A stretch of 64,000 nt of DNA from Aquimarina mycalae (GTDB lineage: Bacteria; Bacteroidota; Bacteroidia; Flavobacteriales; Flavobacteriaceae): NCBI RefSeq assembly GCF_029906345.1, contig NZ_JARYGY010000007.1:248001-312000 (forward strand). Direction: 5' to 3'. Positions 17,435-27,359 of the stretch are shown piece by piece. The position numbers were made by a program, and so were the translations under genes. Each line of letters begins with the position of its first letter. Within the stretch, counting starts at the first letter, position 1. The notes below the pieces were generated by a model. It did no database searches. It had not been told where the DNA came from and was given only the letters and a program-made list of their open reading frames with translations.

Positions 17435-17458
17435 AAATGCGAGAAATAATTTTTATGT

Positions 17459-17638
17459 TTAAAATATATGGCAATAACCTTGGTGACATCTATCGGAAAA
17501 ATCACCTGTTACATCCCAACAATCTTGCGTGGTGGCACAACGAATATTTGTTCTACAGTAATATCCTCCAGTAATAGATTGCTTTTCTGATTTGTCTAAT
17601 TTTGAAACGTTATTTAGTTTTAGAATTTTTGATAACAT
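17459..17638 (-). CDS. Cys-rich double-glycine leader peptide (bacteriocin/RiPP-like precursor), copy 1
   Basis: A 59-residue peptide read by hand. Residues 1-25 form a leader: MLSKIL at the start and LDKSEKQSITGG before the expected cut after G24-G25. This leader type is cut by the peptidase domain of bacteriocin-type ABC exporters. The core (26-59) begins YYCRTNIRC and holds five cysteines at 28, 34, 40, 51 and 56, three of them spaced C-x5-C-x5-C, and ends CHQGYCHIF. It is a close paralogue of the next gene. No modifying enzyme, immunity gene or exporter is encoded in the window, so function (toxin, signal or modified natural product) is open. The coding call is strong because sequence and length are conserved between the copies. 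Confidence 0.75.
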   Translation of the reverse strand: MLSKILKLNNVSKLDKSEKQSITGGYYCRTNIRCATTQDCWDVTGDFSDRCHQGYCHIF

Positions 17639-17778
17639 AATTTTGTGTTTTAAATTATTGCTGTTTTGCCTAATTCTATGAAAAGGTTTTCAGCTTACTC
17701 TTGTTAAAAATTAAGTATTTGTAATACAATGATTTTTAGCTCAAAGTATATCGAAATCACTGTTGATATATTATATGT

Positions 17779-17949
17779 TTAATATATATGACAATACCCT
17801 TCGTGACATCTATCAGCACCTGCTTCCCAGCAATCTTGAATTGTAGAACAACGGATATCCGTTCTGCAGTAATAACCTCCATTAATCGACTGCTTTGCTG
17901 TTTTGTCTAATTTTGTAACCTCTTTTAATTTTAAAATCTCTGATAACAT
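17779..17949 (-). CDS. Cys-rich double-glycine leader peptide (bacteriocin/RiPP-like precursor), copy 2
   Basis: A 56-residue paralogue of the peptide at 17459-17638. The leader reads MLSEIL then LDKTAKQSINGG with the double glycine again at 24-25. The core keeps YYCRTDIRC, QDCW, DRCH and GYCHI, with cysteines at 28, 34, 40, 48 and 53; the only length difference is three residues between the third and fourth cysteine. The 18 bases before both start codons are nearly the same (AATTTAAAACACAAAATT), so the untranslated leader was duplicated with the gene. The changes between copies are spread over leader and core, and the cysteine frame is kept, which suggests selection on the peptide. Confidence 0.75.
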   Translation of the reverse strand: MLSEILKLKEVTKLDKTAKQSINGGYYCRTDIRCSTIQDCWEAGADRCHEGYCHIY

Positions 17950-18085
17950 AATTTTGTGTTTTAAATTAATGATATTATTTACCTACTCTGTTCAAAGGTT
18001 TTCGGTTTCCCCTTATTAATCAAGTGCACATCATGCAGTAATTTTGATACCAATGTATACCTAAATAAATGTTGGAAAAAATGAA

Positions 18086-18115
18086 ACACCCGTATTTTAT
18101 TTAAAATACGGGTGT
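18086..18115 (-). terminator. Strong hairpin terminator after lanthipeptide-like gene
   Basis: A perfect 14-bp stem, ACACCCGTATTTTA with its complement, and a 2-base loop lies 40 bases past the stop of the 18156-18314 gene. A T-rich stretch follows on the minus strand. It would isolate this gene from the downstream Cys-rich peptide gene. Confidence 0.75.
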
Positions 18116-18155
18116 AAAAATAACATCGAATGATGGAGGTGTTTTTTTGCTAAAT

Positions 18156-18314
18156 TTAAAATACGTTATCACAAACGCAAATGCTCTCATGAGTACCCAT
18201 ATCAGGTTCGATTACTATGCAATCTCCGCCTTTTATTTTATACATAGAATTTGTATTAATCTTAGCTATAGTAAGCTTTTTTAAGGTAATTGTCTTTTGT
18301 TCTTTTGTTTTCAT
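18156..18314 (-). CDS. Lanthipeptide-like precursor peptide with GG leader
   Basis: A 52-residue peptide. The leader (1-30) has ITLKKLTIAKINTN followed by KIKGG. An L-x-LKKxTIxxI stretch is the leader pattern that marks many Bacteroidota class I lanthipeptide precursors, and the double glycine at 29-30 is a usual cleavage site. The core (31-52) contains three cysteines (32, 46, 48), one Thr (41) and one Ser (44), so at most two thioether rings could form. The start at 18314 is preferred to an ATG 24 bases upstream because MKTKEQK is the family start. No LanB/LanC-type enzymes are in the window, so modification would have to occur in trans. Confidence 0.68.
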   Translation of the reverse strand: MKTKEQKTITLKKLTIAKINTNSMYKIKGGDCIVIEPDMGTHESICVCDNVF

Positions 18315-18547
18315 GATTATAATATTTAAGTGAAACAATGAATATTAAATCAAGGTACTTTTAATACTTGTCAAATCATAAACTAGTAACCGTAATTTAA
18401 ATAAATTAAGGTAGAGTTTAATGATTAGTTTAGAGAGCTTTTTTTGGAATGCAAACTTGTTGAAAATGGTATTTAAAATACATGTTGTATGACTCTAACA
18501 TGCTTTAAATTAAAAAGAAAGAAGATTTTTTAAGCTTCTATAAGCTC

Positions 18548-20227
18548 TTAATTGTCTATCTTATTTGAGTTTATTTTTTTTATATAATAAGAAGGATTTA
18601 TACCTGTTTTGGATTTAAAATGTTTAGTAAACGAATTATCCGTTTTATATCCAATTTCTAAGGCAATTGATTTGACAGAAAATGACCTGAATTTTTTGTC
18701 GTTCTTTAATCTTTTTAGGGCATATTCGATTCTTAGATCATTAATATAATCGTTGAAACTTTCAGCTTTATGCGTTTTAATGATTTTAGATAAATAGGTA
18801 GTATTGGTTTTTACTTTTTTGGACATTGATCTTAAATCACAATCGGTATTTAAAAAAAACTCTTGAGTTTCTAGCTTATGTAATCCATTAAGGACATCAT
18901 TTACTTTCTCATCATTGATTACGACTGTTTGTATTTTTGTGTGGTTCTTTTCTTTGGATTCTAAGGCATTTATTTTTTGTATTAATGTGTCAAAATGCAC
19001 TTTATTATTTTTTTGCTTTCTGAAATATTTAAAAAGGATGAACATCAAAAAAGCACAGACAAATAGTAGTATGAAGAACACATACTCCTTATAACGCGCT
19101 TTTAATGTGTTTTCTAGTTTTTGAGTATCTTGTTTATGTAATTTAGTTACAGTTTTGTTTGTTGCATCCTGAAGCTGTGCTTGTAGTGCTACGACTTTCT
19201 CCAGATATATTGATTCCTGTTTTTTGTCAATTACTTTATAGCATTTTGCAAATAATTTATTAATATCTATAAATCGTATGTTTCTTGAATCTTTTTCTTC
19301 TAACAGTGATTCGGTATTTTTCAAGTAAGAAATGGCTTTATTATATTCTTTTTGCTCATAAAAACAACTTGCCAAAAAATAATAAAGGTTTAGTATTGAA
19401 TTTTTTTGAGTAATCTTTTTATTTATCAGAATATCCTCAGCTAAATAAAGATGATGTAATGCTTGAGGTAATTTATTTCTATTAAATGCTACAATGCCTT
19501 TTTTGGTCAGTAAATCAATATGTCCAATAGAATAATCCAAAGGTTTAGACATTGCTATACCGATGTCTGCATAATGTAGGACTGAATCATATTTTTTTTG
19601 ATCAAGATACGTCTCACTAATTATGGTAATAAAGTTAACGTGATCAATACTGTTTTTATAAGACGAATTTTCAATAAGCAATAAAGCATTTTTACAAACC
19701 TCTAACGCTTTGTCCAACTGCTGCATTCTTCTAAGAATCATTGCCATTCCTGAATTTACTGCGAGTTCATATTTTATATTTTTATTCTTTTGTAAAATTT
19801 TCAGCGCGAGATCATAAGAATCTAGGGATTTTTGATTTTTCCAGTCTTTTAGATAAGCATTTCCTAATTTTATATAACATTTAGATAAAAACGTATCGTC
19901 CTCTATTTTTTTTGCAAGTTTGGCGGTTTTGTTTAAATAATAAACACTACGTTCATATTCCTCTTTTTTATAAAAGAATAAAGCTATACTATAGTGTTGT
20001 TGTGCTAAAATTAGATCACTATCCGAAATTTTGTTAAGGGCAATTTCATAGATTTTACTTTCTTCAAGGGTAGAATGTTGTATGTATTCTATTAATTGCT
20101 TAGGGGATTTTGTGGTTAAACTATCTTGATTATTTGGTTTAACTCCAATAGCGAATGCACTTTTACCAAAAAATAATAAGGGAATAAGAAAACAGGTTGC
20201 CAAAAATTGTTTCGTCAAAAAAGTCAT
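18548..20227 (-). CDS. TPR-containing membrane AraC-type regulator
   Basis: A 559-residue sensor-regulator. A signal peptide (residues 1-26, ending FAIGV) is followed by about eight TPR-like helical repeats (residues 40-350, e.g. YIKLGNAYLKDWKNQKSLDSY), a coiled stretch, one transmembrane helix near residues 385-405 (YVFFILLFVCAFLMFILFKY), and a C-terminal AraC DNA-binding domain (TYLSKIIKTHKAESFNDYIN, then SIALEIGYKTDNSFTKHFK). The TPR part faces the periplasm and the DNA-binding domain the cytoplasm. This layout is common in Flavobacteriia and the ligands are unknown. It is transcribed toward the peptide genes and might control them, but no binding site is recognised. Confidence 0.88.
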   Translation of the reverse strand: MTFLTKQFLATCFLIPLLFFGKSAFAIGVKPNNQDSLTTKSPKQLIEYIQHSTLEESKIYEIALNKISDSDLILAQQHYSIALFFYKKEEYERSVYYLNKTAKLAKKIEDDTFLSKCYIKLGNAYLKDWKNQKSLDSYDLALKILQKNKNIKYELAVNSGMAMILRRMQQLDKALEVCKNALLLIENSSYKNSIDHVNFITIISETYLDQKKYDSVLHYADIGIAMSKPLDYSIGHIDLLTKKGIVAFNRNKLPQALHHLYLAEDILINKKITQKNSILNLYYFLASCFYEQKEYNKAISYLKNTESLLEEKDSRNIRFIDINKLFAKCYKVIDKKQESIYLEKVVALQAQLQDATNKTVTKLHKQDTQKLENTLKARYKEYVFFILLFVCAFLMFILFKYFRKQKNNKVHFDTLIQKINALESKEKNHTKIQTVVINDEKVNDVLNGLHKLETQEFFLNTDCDLRSMSKKVKTNTTYLSKIIKTHKAESFNDYINDLRIEYALKRLKNDKKFRSFSVKSIALEIGYKTDNSFTKHFKSKTGINPSYYIKKINSNKIDN

Positions 20228-20617
20228 TTATTTAAAATTCGATAATTTCTCAAAAATAGTGTTTTTCGTTTTTCAAATGTACGACATACTTAAAGCGAGC
20301 TTAATGTATGATAGTAATTTGTTATTTTCTAAACAATGGTATAATAACTTTAATATAGACAGATTTGTTTGCGATGTAGTTGCATTAATCACATGATATG
20401 TAGTGTCGTACAAAGTAAGATTAACATAATTATAAAAATTAGTATTGCTTTTTGTTCAAAGTTAACACTATATTTCAAACGATTTCGTAATGAACGGTCA
20501 ACAAAATTTATAATCTATTTTAATTCATTATAAATACCGTATTATAAAGCTAAAACCTTGTTAAAAACAAGTTTGAATCTTACTTTTGCTAATCAAAATT
20601 TTAAACATTCTTAAATA
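20228..20617. other. Intergenic region between TPR/AraC gene and sdhC
   Basis: These 390 bases separate divergent genes and are AT-rich. The right end holds the sdh promoter. On the minus strand near the regulator start there are TACATTTG- and TATTTTTG-like -7 elements but no well-spaced -33 element. I see no RNA gene or small coding frame. Confidence 0.5.
20558..20588 (+). promoter_or_regulatory. Promoter of sdhCAB
   Basis: TTG at 20558-20560 and TACTTTTG at 20581-20588 are separated by exactly 20 bases, matching the Bacteroidota consensus TTTG-N19-21-TAnnTTTG. The sdhC ATG is 29 bases downstream. The -33 element lies inside a small inverted repeat, CTTGTT-AAA-AACAAG (20557-20571), which could be a regulator site. 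Confidence 0.75.
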
Positions 20618-21289
20618 ATGAGTGGATTGATTAAATCTTCAATAGCTAGAAAGGTTGCGATGGCACTTTCGGGACTTTTCTTAGTATTCTTCTTATTACA
20701 ACACTTTACCATCAATTTTACTTCTGTTTTTAGCCCAGATACTTTTAATGAGTTATCTCATTTTATGGGTACCAATCCAGTGGTTCAGTTTGCGTTACAA
20801 CCAGTACTGATTTTTGGTGTGATTTTCCATTTTGTAATGGGATTTGTTTTAGAAATAAGAAATAGAAACGCCAGAGCAGTTAAATACGCTAAATATAGCG
20901 GTGGAGCCAATTCTTCTTGGATGTCTAGAAATATGATTATTTCTGGATTAGTAATTTTAGCATTTTTAGGATTGCACTTTTATGATTTCTGGATTCCAGA
21001 AATGGTACATAAATATGTGGATTTTGCACCAGAAGATCCATCACGTTATTATCATGAGTTGACCGTAAAATTTGAAAGTCATATTCGTACTATATTATAT
21101 GTGATTTCTTTTGTGTTTTTGGCATTGCATCTATGGCATGGATTTGCATCTTCATTTCAATCTGTAGGATTCAATAATAAGTTTGCAGTAGGAGCCACAA
21201 AGTTTGCTAAGGTATTTGCAATTGTTATTCCCTTAGGTTTTATAATTGTTGCTATAATACTTCATCTTAATCATGTACTAAATAACTAA
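20618..21289 (+). CDS. sdhC: Succinate dehydrogenase cytochrome b subunit
   Basis: A 223-residue integral membrane subunit of complex II that binds heme and menaquinone and anchors the catalytic subunits. It opens [20 protein letters not shown] and contains five hydrophobic helices with histidines in or next to them ([35 protein letters not shown]), as expected for the single-polypeptide, di-heme type of Bacteroidota and epsilonproteobacteria. It is first in the operon, 10 bases before sdhA, with its own promoter. Confidence 0.95.
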   Translation: MSGLIKSSIARKVAMALSGLFLVFFLLQHFTINFTSVFSPDTFNELSHFMGTNPVVQFALQPVLIFGVIFHFVMGFVLEIRNRNARAVKYAKYSGGANSSWMSRNMIISGLVILAFLGLHFYDFWIPEMVHKYVDFAPEDPSRYYHELTVKFESHIRTILYVISFVFLALHLWHGFASSFQSVGFNNKFAVGATKFAKVFAIVIPLGFIIVAIILHLNHVLNN

Positions 21290-21299
21290 AACCACTATT

Positions 21300-23315
21300 A
21301 TGTCAATTTTAGACTCTAAAATACCAGAAGGTCCACTGGCAGATAAGTGGACAAAACATAAAAACACAATTAACCTGGTGAATCCAGCTAACAAACGTAA
21401 TATAGATATTATCGTTGTAGGTACAGGATTAGCAGGAGGAAGTGCTGCGGCAACGCTGGCAGAACTTGGATATAATGTAAAAACATTTTGTTATTCTGAT
21501 TCTCCACGTCGTGCACATTCTATAGCGGCACAAGGAGGAATCAATGCAGCAAAGAATTATCAGGGAGATGGAGATTCTAATTACCGTCTTTTTTATGATA
21601 CTGTAAAAGGAGGAGATTATCGTTCCAGAGAAGCGAATGTATATCGATTAGCTGAAGTTTCGGGAAATATAATTGATCAATGTGTAGCTCAAGGAGTTCC
21701 TTTTGCACGTGAATATGGTGGACTACTGGATAACAGATCCTTTGGAGGAGTATTAGTATCTCGTACTTTTTATGCAAAAGGACAAACGGGTCAGCAATTA
21801 TTGCTTGGAGCATATTCTGCAATGAATCGCCAAATCAATAGAGGTAAGATAGAAGCTTTTAACCGCCACGAGATGTTAGATTTAGTGAAGGTTGATGGAA
21901 AAGCAAGAGGAATTATAGCTCGTAATCTGGTAACAGGAGAAATTGAACGTCATTCTGCTCACGCAGTGGTATTAGCATCTGGTGGATACGGAAATGTATT
22001 CTTTTTAAGTACCAACGCTATGGGAAGTAATGTGATGGCAGCATGGAGAGCACATAGAAGAGGAGCTTTTTTTGCAAATCCTTGTTATACACAAATTCAC
22101 CCAACTTGTATTCCAGTATCTGGAGATCATCAATCTAAGTTGACATTAATGTCAGAATCATTACGAAATGATGGTCGTATTTGGGTTCCTAAAAGAATAG
22201 AAGATGCAGAAGCAATTCGTGCTGGGAAATTAAAACCAACGCAATTATCTGAAGAAGAAAGAGATTATTATTTAGAACGTCGTTATCCAGCATTTGGAAA
22301 CTTGGTTCCTCGTGATGTAGCGTCAAGAGCTGCTAAGGAACGATGTGATGCTGGTTTTGGAGTGAATAAAACTGGTGAAGCAGTATATCTTGATTTTGCT
22401 TCGGCAATTCAGCGATATGGAAAAGAAAAAGCGTTGACTTCGGGGATTCATAATCCTACTGCAGCGCAAATATTAGAACTAGGAGAAAAAGTTATCGAAG
22501 ATAAGTATGGTAACTTATTCCAGATGTATGAGAAAATTGTAGATGAAAACCCATATAAATCACCAATGATGATTTATCCTGCTGTACATTATACTATGGG
22601 AGGTCTTTGGGTAGATTACAATTTACAAACTACCGTGCCAGGATGTTATGCGGCTGGAGAAGCCAATTTCTCTGATCACGGAGCAAATAGACTAGGAGCC
22701 TCAGCATTAATGCAAGGATTGGCTGATGGATATTTTGTATTACCATATACTATTGGAGATTACCTATCTCATGATATACGTACAGGTAAAATACCTACAG
22801 ATACAGCAGAGTTTGATCAAGCAGAAAAAGATGTAAAAGATCGGATTGAGAAATTAATGGGTGGATCTGGAGAGCATTCTGTTGATTATTACCACAAGAA
22901 ATTAGGTAAAATCATGTGGAATAAATGTGGAATGTCTCGTAACGAAAAAGGATTAGAAGAGGCGATTGATGAAATTGTTGCTTTAAGACAAGATTTCTGG
23001 AAAAATGTGAAAGTTCCTGGAACTGCAAATAGTATGAATCCAGAATTAGAAAAAGCAGGAAGAGTAGCAGATTTCTTAGAATTAGGAGAGTTATTTGCAA
23101 AAGATGCATTAAATCGTAATGAATCTTGCGGAGGACACTTTAGAGAAGAATCTGTAGAGCAAGATGGAGAACAAAAAGGAGAAGCACTTAGAGATGATAA
23201 AAACTTTAAGTATGTTTCTGCTTGGGAATACAAAGGAGAACCTAAAGATGCAGTATTGCATAAAGAAGATTTAGCGTTCGAAAATATTGAATTAAAAACA
23301 CGTTCTTATAAATAA
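21300..23315 (+). CDS. sdhA: Succinate dehydrogenase/fumarate reductase flavoprotein subunit
   Basis: A 671-residue catalytic subunit that oxidises succinate to fumarate on covalently bound [22 protein letters not shown] near residue 40 is the FAD dinucleotide motif. The histidine of [15 protein letters not shown] (H73) is the covalent FAD attachment residue. [24 protein letters not shown] and [12 protein letters not shown] are conserved substrate/FAD segments. Length and motifs fit the Bacteroidota menaquinone-linked enzymes. It lies between sdhC and sdhB with spacers of 10 and 7 bases. Confidence 0.97.
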   Translation: MSILDSKIPEGPLADKWTKHKNTINLVNPANKRNIDIIVVGTGLAGGSAAATLAELGYNVKTFCYSDSPRRAHSIAAQGGINAAKNYQGDGDSNYRLFYDTVKGGDYRSREANVYRLAEVSGNIIDQCVAQGVPFAREYGGLLDNRSFGGVLVSRTFYAKGQTGQQLLLGAYSAMNRQINRGKIEAFNRHEMLDLVKVDGKARGIIARNLVTGEIERHSAHAVVLASGGYGNVFFLSTNAMGSNVMAAWRAHRRGAFFANPCYTQIHPTCIPVSGDHQSKLTLMSESLRNDGRIWVPKRIEDAEAIRAGKLKPTQLSEEERDYYLERRYPAFGNLVPRDVASRAAKERCDAGFGVNKTGEAVYLDFASAIQRYGKEKALTSGIHNPTAAQILELGEKVIEDKYGNLFQMYEKIVDENPYKSPMMIYPAVHYTMGGLWVDYNLQTTVPGCYAAGEANFSDHGANRLGASALMQGLADGYFVLPYTIGDYLSHDIRTGKIPTDTAEFDQAEKDVKDRIEKLMGGSGEHSVDYYHKKLGKIMWNKCGMSRNEKGLEEAIDEIVALRQDFWKNVKVPGTANSMNPELEKAGRVADFLELGELFAKDALNRNESCGGHFREESVEQDGEQKGEALRDDKNFKYVSAWEYKGEPKDAVLHKEDLAFENIELKTRSYK

Positions 23316-23322
23316 AAAAGCT

Positions 23323-24069
23323 ATGAATCTTACATTAAAAATATGGCGTCAAAGTGATGCTAAAGCACAAGGAAAGATAGTAGAGTATCCGATATCTGGA
23401 ATAGAAGGAGATATGTCTTTTTTAGAAATGCTAGACGTGTTAAATGAAGAACTAATTACAAAAGGTGAAGAACCTGTAGTGTTTGATCATGATTGTAGAG
23501 AAGGAATTTGTGGTGCTTGTTCACTACAGATTAATGGAGAACCTCATGGTCCAGATAGATTAGTAACTACTTGCCAATTACATATGCGTAAGTTTAATGA
23601 TGGAGATACTATTTTTATAGAGCCATTTAGAGCAAAGGCATTTCCTGTGGTTAAAGATTTAATGGTAGACAGAAGTGCTTTTGATAGAATCCAGCATGCA
23701 GGAGGATATATTTCTGTAAATACTTCTGGTAATACTATCGATGCAAATGCAATTCCAGTTAACAAAGATAATGCAGATGATGCATTTGCCGCAGCAACAT
23801 GTATTGGTTGTGGTGCTTGTGTTGCTGCCTGTAAGAATGCTTCTGCAATGTTGTTTACCTCGGCAAAAGTATCGCAATACGCATTGTTACCGCAAGGACA
23901 GGTAGAAGCTACCGATCGTGTAATGGCAATGGTAAATCAAATGGATGAAGAAGGTTTTGGTAACTGTACCAATACAGGAGCTTGTGAGATCGAATGTCCT
24001 AAAGGAATTTCTTTAGAAAATATTGCACGAATGAACCGAGAATATCTAAAAGCAAGTTTGAAGGGATAG
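23323..24069 (+). CDS. sdhB: Succinate dehydrogenase iron-sulfur subunit
   Basis: A 248-residue electron-transfer subunit. The N-terminal [2Fe-2S] ligands are in [11 protein letters not shown] and a later TTCQ; the C-terminal domain holds [13 protein letters not shown] and [14 protein letters not shown] for the [4Fe-4S] and [3Fe-4S] clusters. It links the flavin of SdhA to the heme/quinone of SdhC. It is the last gene of the operon and is followed by a terminator hairpin. Confidence 0.97.
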   Translation: MNLTLKIWRQSDAKAQGKIVEYPISGIEGDMSFLEMLDVLNEELITKGEEPVVFDHDCREGICGACSLQINGEPHGPDRLVTTCQLHMRKFNDGDTIFIEPFRAKAFPVVKDLMVDRSAFDRIQHAGGYISVNTSGNTIDANAIPVNKDNADDAFAAATCIGCGACVAACKNASAMLFTSAKVSQYALLPQGQVEATDRVMAMVNQMDEEGFGNCTNTGACEIECPKGISLENIARMNREYLKASLKG

Positions 24070-24092
24070 CTTTCATTCTTAATCATATTATT

Positions 24093-24124
24093 AAAACTCC
24101 ATATCTGTCAAGATTTGGAGTTTT
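24093..24124 (+). terminator. Terminator of the sdhCAB operon
   Basis: AAAACTCCA pairs with TGGAGTTTT to give a 9-bp stem with a 14-base loop, followed by further T residues. It lies 23 bases after the sdhB stop and before the convergent gene at 24158. Confidence 0.75.
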
Positions 24125-24157
24125 TTTTGAAATAAATTCAATGCAGAAAACTGTTTT

Positions 24158-24976
24158 TCATAATAAGTTTAAACCTCTTTTAAAAGTATAATTCAATACA
24201 TCCTGAACATTGCTTGAATCAATAACCTTGCCTTTAGAAGAAGTTTCAAAATCATAATCAGGAATAGGTAATTCCATTTGCTTACAAATTGTACTATAAT
24301 ATTCAGATTTCAGAGGGTGATCAGGGTAAGATGCATTAAAAGTATTGTTCCAACTATCAGTTTCAATAATTTTTTTAATGATACCTATACAATCTTCTCT
24401 ATGAATTAAATTTACTGGTGCGAGCGGATTTTTGATGTTTTTTCTTTTGGACAACATAGTTGCTGGATGTCTTCGCTCATCAAATAAACCTGCAAATCGT
24501 AGTATAGTGGTTTCAAAATTTTGATTGTTTAACAGTATTTGTTCGGTTTCTATTAATTGTTTTCCAGCATTTGAAACTGCATTAGGGATCGTTTTCGAGG
24601 AGATCATAGGAAAACCATCAAGATCAGCAAAAACAGACGTAGAACTAATAAAAAGCACTTTCTCGATCGTTGATTGTTCAATTCTTGGGATCAAACTTTG
24701 GATTTTGCCAACAAAATTGCTTTCTGGGTTTCTTCTTAAACCAGGAGGGATATTGATAATAAGAATTTCACTTTCGTCTAAAAAAGAATCAATGGAACCT
24801 TTAGGGCCATTTTCTGTTATGCTTACTTGATACGAAGCAATATCTTTTTCCTGTAGTTGTTTTAATTTAGTTTCAGAGGTTGTTGAACCTTTGACTTTAT
24901 AATTTTCATCAAGTAAGGCTATAGCTAAAGGAAATCCTAGCCAGCCAGTACCCATGATGCTAATCTGTTTGCTCAT
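24158..24976 (-). CDS. NAD-dependent epimerase/dehydratase-like protein (YeeZ group)
   Basis: A 272-residue Rossmann-fold protein. The N-terminus ISIMGTGWLGFPLAIALL carries the nucleotide-binding glycines (GTGWLG), SSTSVFAD is the strand with the conserved serines, and LRFAGLFDERRHP matches the extended SDR group of which E. coli YeeZ is a member. The usual YxxxK of epimerases is not seen, so catalysis is uncertain. Its first 17 bases overlap the end of the M28 peptidase gene, so the two are translated from one message. Confidence 0.8.
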   Translation of the reverse strand: MSKQISIMGTGWLGFPLAIALLDENYKVKGSTTSETKLKQLQEKDIASYQVSITENGPKGSIDSFLDESEILIINIPPGLRRNPESNFVGKIQSLIPRIEQSTIEKVLFISSTSVFADLDGFPMISSKTIPNAVSNAGKQLIETEQILLNNQNFETTILRFAGLFDERRHPATMLSKRKNIKNPLAPVNLIHREDCIGIIKKIIETDSWNNTFNASYPDHPLKSEYYSTICKQMELPIPDYDFETSSKGKVIDSSNVQDVLNYTFKRGLNLL

Positions 24977-27359
24977 TAGTTTCAGATATGTTTTGTGATG
25001 TTTTTGAATCTATATTAGTAGAATCTGTTATTTTCTCTACATATTCTAATGTTAATGTTTTTTTAATAATGATCGCATCATTAAGCACAAAAGGTTTTGG
25101 AATCATCGTTTCAGGACGCTTAGGCACCGACAATAGCTCACTTTCCAATAGATCATATGAAGATTCATATAACACAATCTCTGGAATAGAATCTTTATGG
25201 AACTGCATTCTAAGTTCTAATGGTTCATTGTTTACCAGGAAATATGTCAACAATCTGTTGTTCCAGCGTTTTGTGAAAGCATTATATATTGTTCCGTCTT
25301 TATGTTTTACGTCTTTAGGCGCAACTCCATTCGCCTGCAAACTTTTAAAATTAAAAGATTTATCCATAAATAGATCAATACGATTTACATTTCTTTGTGG
25401 CCGTATACAAACATCTAGAAATCTTATATCTCCTTGTATGCTGTCAAAAGAAGTTTCTACTTTGGATGATTTAATTTCTTTAACATTAGTTTGATTAATA
25501 TAATTAAACGAACTACTGTATTTGCTTTCTATGGTATTTTGATTCCAATCTTTTGCAAGATTCTTAAGGCGATCAATGTGGTTTTTTGTCCAAGAGTCTA
25601 ATGTATAATCATAAGATCCCCAATATGCTTTATTTTGATCCTCGTGTATAAGGTATACTAAACTATTTTGTTTTTGTCTTTCTTCATTAAAATCAGCTTT
25701 AAAATGCGAAGCTCCCAGACATATCAATGCTAATACAAAAGCGATAGTTCCCAGCATACTCTTTTTAGTATAGAAACCTAGCACAGGTAACAGTAGCGTA
25801 CATAATAATACCGTTAGTGCCGAAGAAGCAAATACTATTTTTAGTCCCAATGCCACAGGAAAAGACGCTATAAATGGAACAATCAGAAAAATGGAAGGTA
25901 AACATAGCACTAACATTAACAAAGGAAAAGGCTTCTTTTGATTAATAAGAACAAATAGACATAAAAGACAAAGAAGTACTGGTATGATAAAATAGCTTGC
26001 TCCTTCTAAGTAGAGTGCTGCTGCGCCGCAAATTATAATCCAAAAAAACAATGGAGCAATCAGGATACTTGGAAGTTCTTCTACATTATCAAAGATGCTA
26101 TATACTTTAAAGAAAGCAGCAATTGCTAGTAATACGGCGGCAATAATATAATAATAACCATTATACGGAAACCCATGTAACATATCTTGATATTCGGGAT
26201 ATATTATTAAAGCTAATTTCCATAATCCAAAACCGAGAACACCTGCTAAACCAACAGAAATGACAAATGCTAAAAATCCACTTCCAACTTCTCCGAAATT
26301 GATGCGAAATCTTGCTTTTCCATATACAATCAAGCCGATAAATAAAAAAACCGCTAATCCCAGTAATGGAAAAATCCAATCAAAGGGATACTTAATAATC
26401 TTGAAAACAGGAGCGTTAAAATATAGATAATCTTCTTCTGATGTAAGATCTGTAATATCGGCATCAGAAAAATAAGTTAATAGTGGCATCAAATAACTTC
26501 CTTGATGTTGTAACGTATTTAAATCAAGATTTTGCCAGGTATCATTAGCAGTATGATAATCAAAGTGATCATCAATAAAGGCAAAATTATACCCTTCTAT
26601 ATTTCCGTGTTTTCTAAAAACGGTCAAATCAGTATCATTAGGAAGTAATTTATAAATGCTGTAGGCTAATGAATTTGTCACAGGAAATTGAGGATCTGCT
26701 TTGATGAATTCTTCAATCATTTTTCCGTTTTTCCCATTAGTTTCCATTAACATAAAGGAATTTCCGCCGCTTCCTCTGGCTTCGAAGTTTAATACCAGTC
26801 CTACATCTTTTGCCCAAGCATGTTCTGATACAAATAAATCAGCTCCGTTTAAGCCTAGTTCTTCTCCATCGGTGATACAAATAATAATATCATTCTTAGG
26901 TGTTTTATTTTGCGATAGATAAGCTCTTATTCCTTCTAAAATTGTTGCAACACCACTTCCTGCATCACTGGCACCATATGATGAGTGTTGACTGCTATCA
27001 TAATGAGAAAGTAATAGTAATGCTTTACCTTCTGAAGAACCTTTGATTTTGGCAATGATATTTTGCGGTTTACTAATGCTTCCTCGATCACTAGCAGAAT
27101 ATCCTTCTTGAATTTCTACAGTTAGCCCTAGTTTTTTGAGTTCTTCTTCGATATAGTTTTTAACCTCTTCGTGTCCTGGACTTCCTAAGTAATGAGGTTT
27201 GTTGGCAATGTTTTTTACATGTGCTAAAGCGCGCAAAGTAGAAAATTCCTGATCTGGAGTGTCCATACCCGAAATTTGTTGCGGCATACTACTATAAATA
27301 GTATACCAAACAGATAAAAGAATAAGTATAAGTGTAAGTACTGAAAGAATCTTTTTCAT
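24960..27359 (-). CDS. M28 family membrane zinc peptidase
   Basis: A 799-residue protein: an N-terminal signal anchor (residues 4-22), an M28 aminopeptidase domain (about 50-310), then eight or so hydrophobic helices (about 330-560) and a C-terminal periplasmic beta-rich domain. Zinc ligands and catalytic residues are visible as LLSHYDSS (H119), GASDAGSG (D132), TDGEELG (E166/E167), NFEARG (E193) and DYHTANDT. The layout is that of the ERMP1/vacuolar membrane protease group. It would trim peptides outside the inner membrane. It is followed, with a 17-base overlap, by the YeeZ-like gene. Confidence 0.9.
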   Translation of the reverse strand: MKKILSVLTLILILLSVWYTIYSSMPQQISGMDTPDQEFSTLRALAHVKNIANKPHYLGSPGHEEVKNYIEEELKKLGLTVEIQEGYSASDRGSISKPQNIIAKIKGSSEGKALLLLSHYDSSQHSSYGASDAGSGVATILEGIRAYLSQNKTPKNDIIICITDGEELGLNGADLFVSEHAWAKDVGLVLNFEARGSGGNSFMLMETNGKNGKMIEEFIKADPQFPVTNSLAYSIYKLLPNDTDLTVFRKHGNIEGYNFAFIDDHFDYHTANDTWQNLDLNTLQHQGSYLMPLLTYFSDADITDLTSEEDYLYFNAPVFKIIKYPFDWIFPLLGLAVFLFIGLIVYGKARFRINFGEVGSGFLAFVISVGLAGVLGFGLWKLALIIYPEYQDMLHGFPYNGYYYIIAAVLLAIAAFFKVYSIFDNVEELPSILIAPLFFWIIICGAAALYLEGASYFIIPVLLCLLCLFVLINQKKPFPLLMLVLCLPSIFLIVPFIASFPVALGLKIVFASSALTVLLCTLLLPVLGFYTKKSMLGTIAFVLALICLGASHFKADFNEERQKQNSLVYLIHEDQNKAYWGSYDYTLDSWTKNHIDRLKNLAKDWNQNTIESKYSSSFNYINQTNVKEIKSSKVETSFDSIQGDIRFLDVCIRPQRNVNRIDLFMDKSFNFKSLQANGVAPKDVKHKDGTIYNAFTKRWNNRLLTYFLVNNEPLELRMQFHKDSIPEIVLYESSYDLLESELLSVPKRPETMIPKPFVLNDAIIIKKTLTLEYVEKITDSTNIDSKTSQNISETNEQTD

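Noticed and set aside
24988-25494. A 168-codon open frame on the plus strand
   Set aside because: It lies wholly antisense to the M28 peptidase gene, has Ser/Leu-rich non-family content and no promoter; the opposite strand has clear family motifs.
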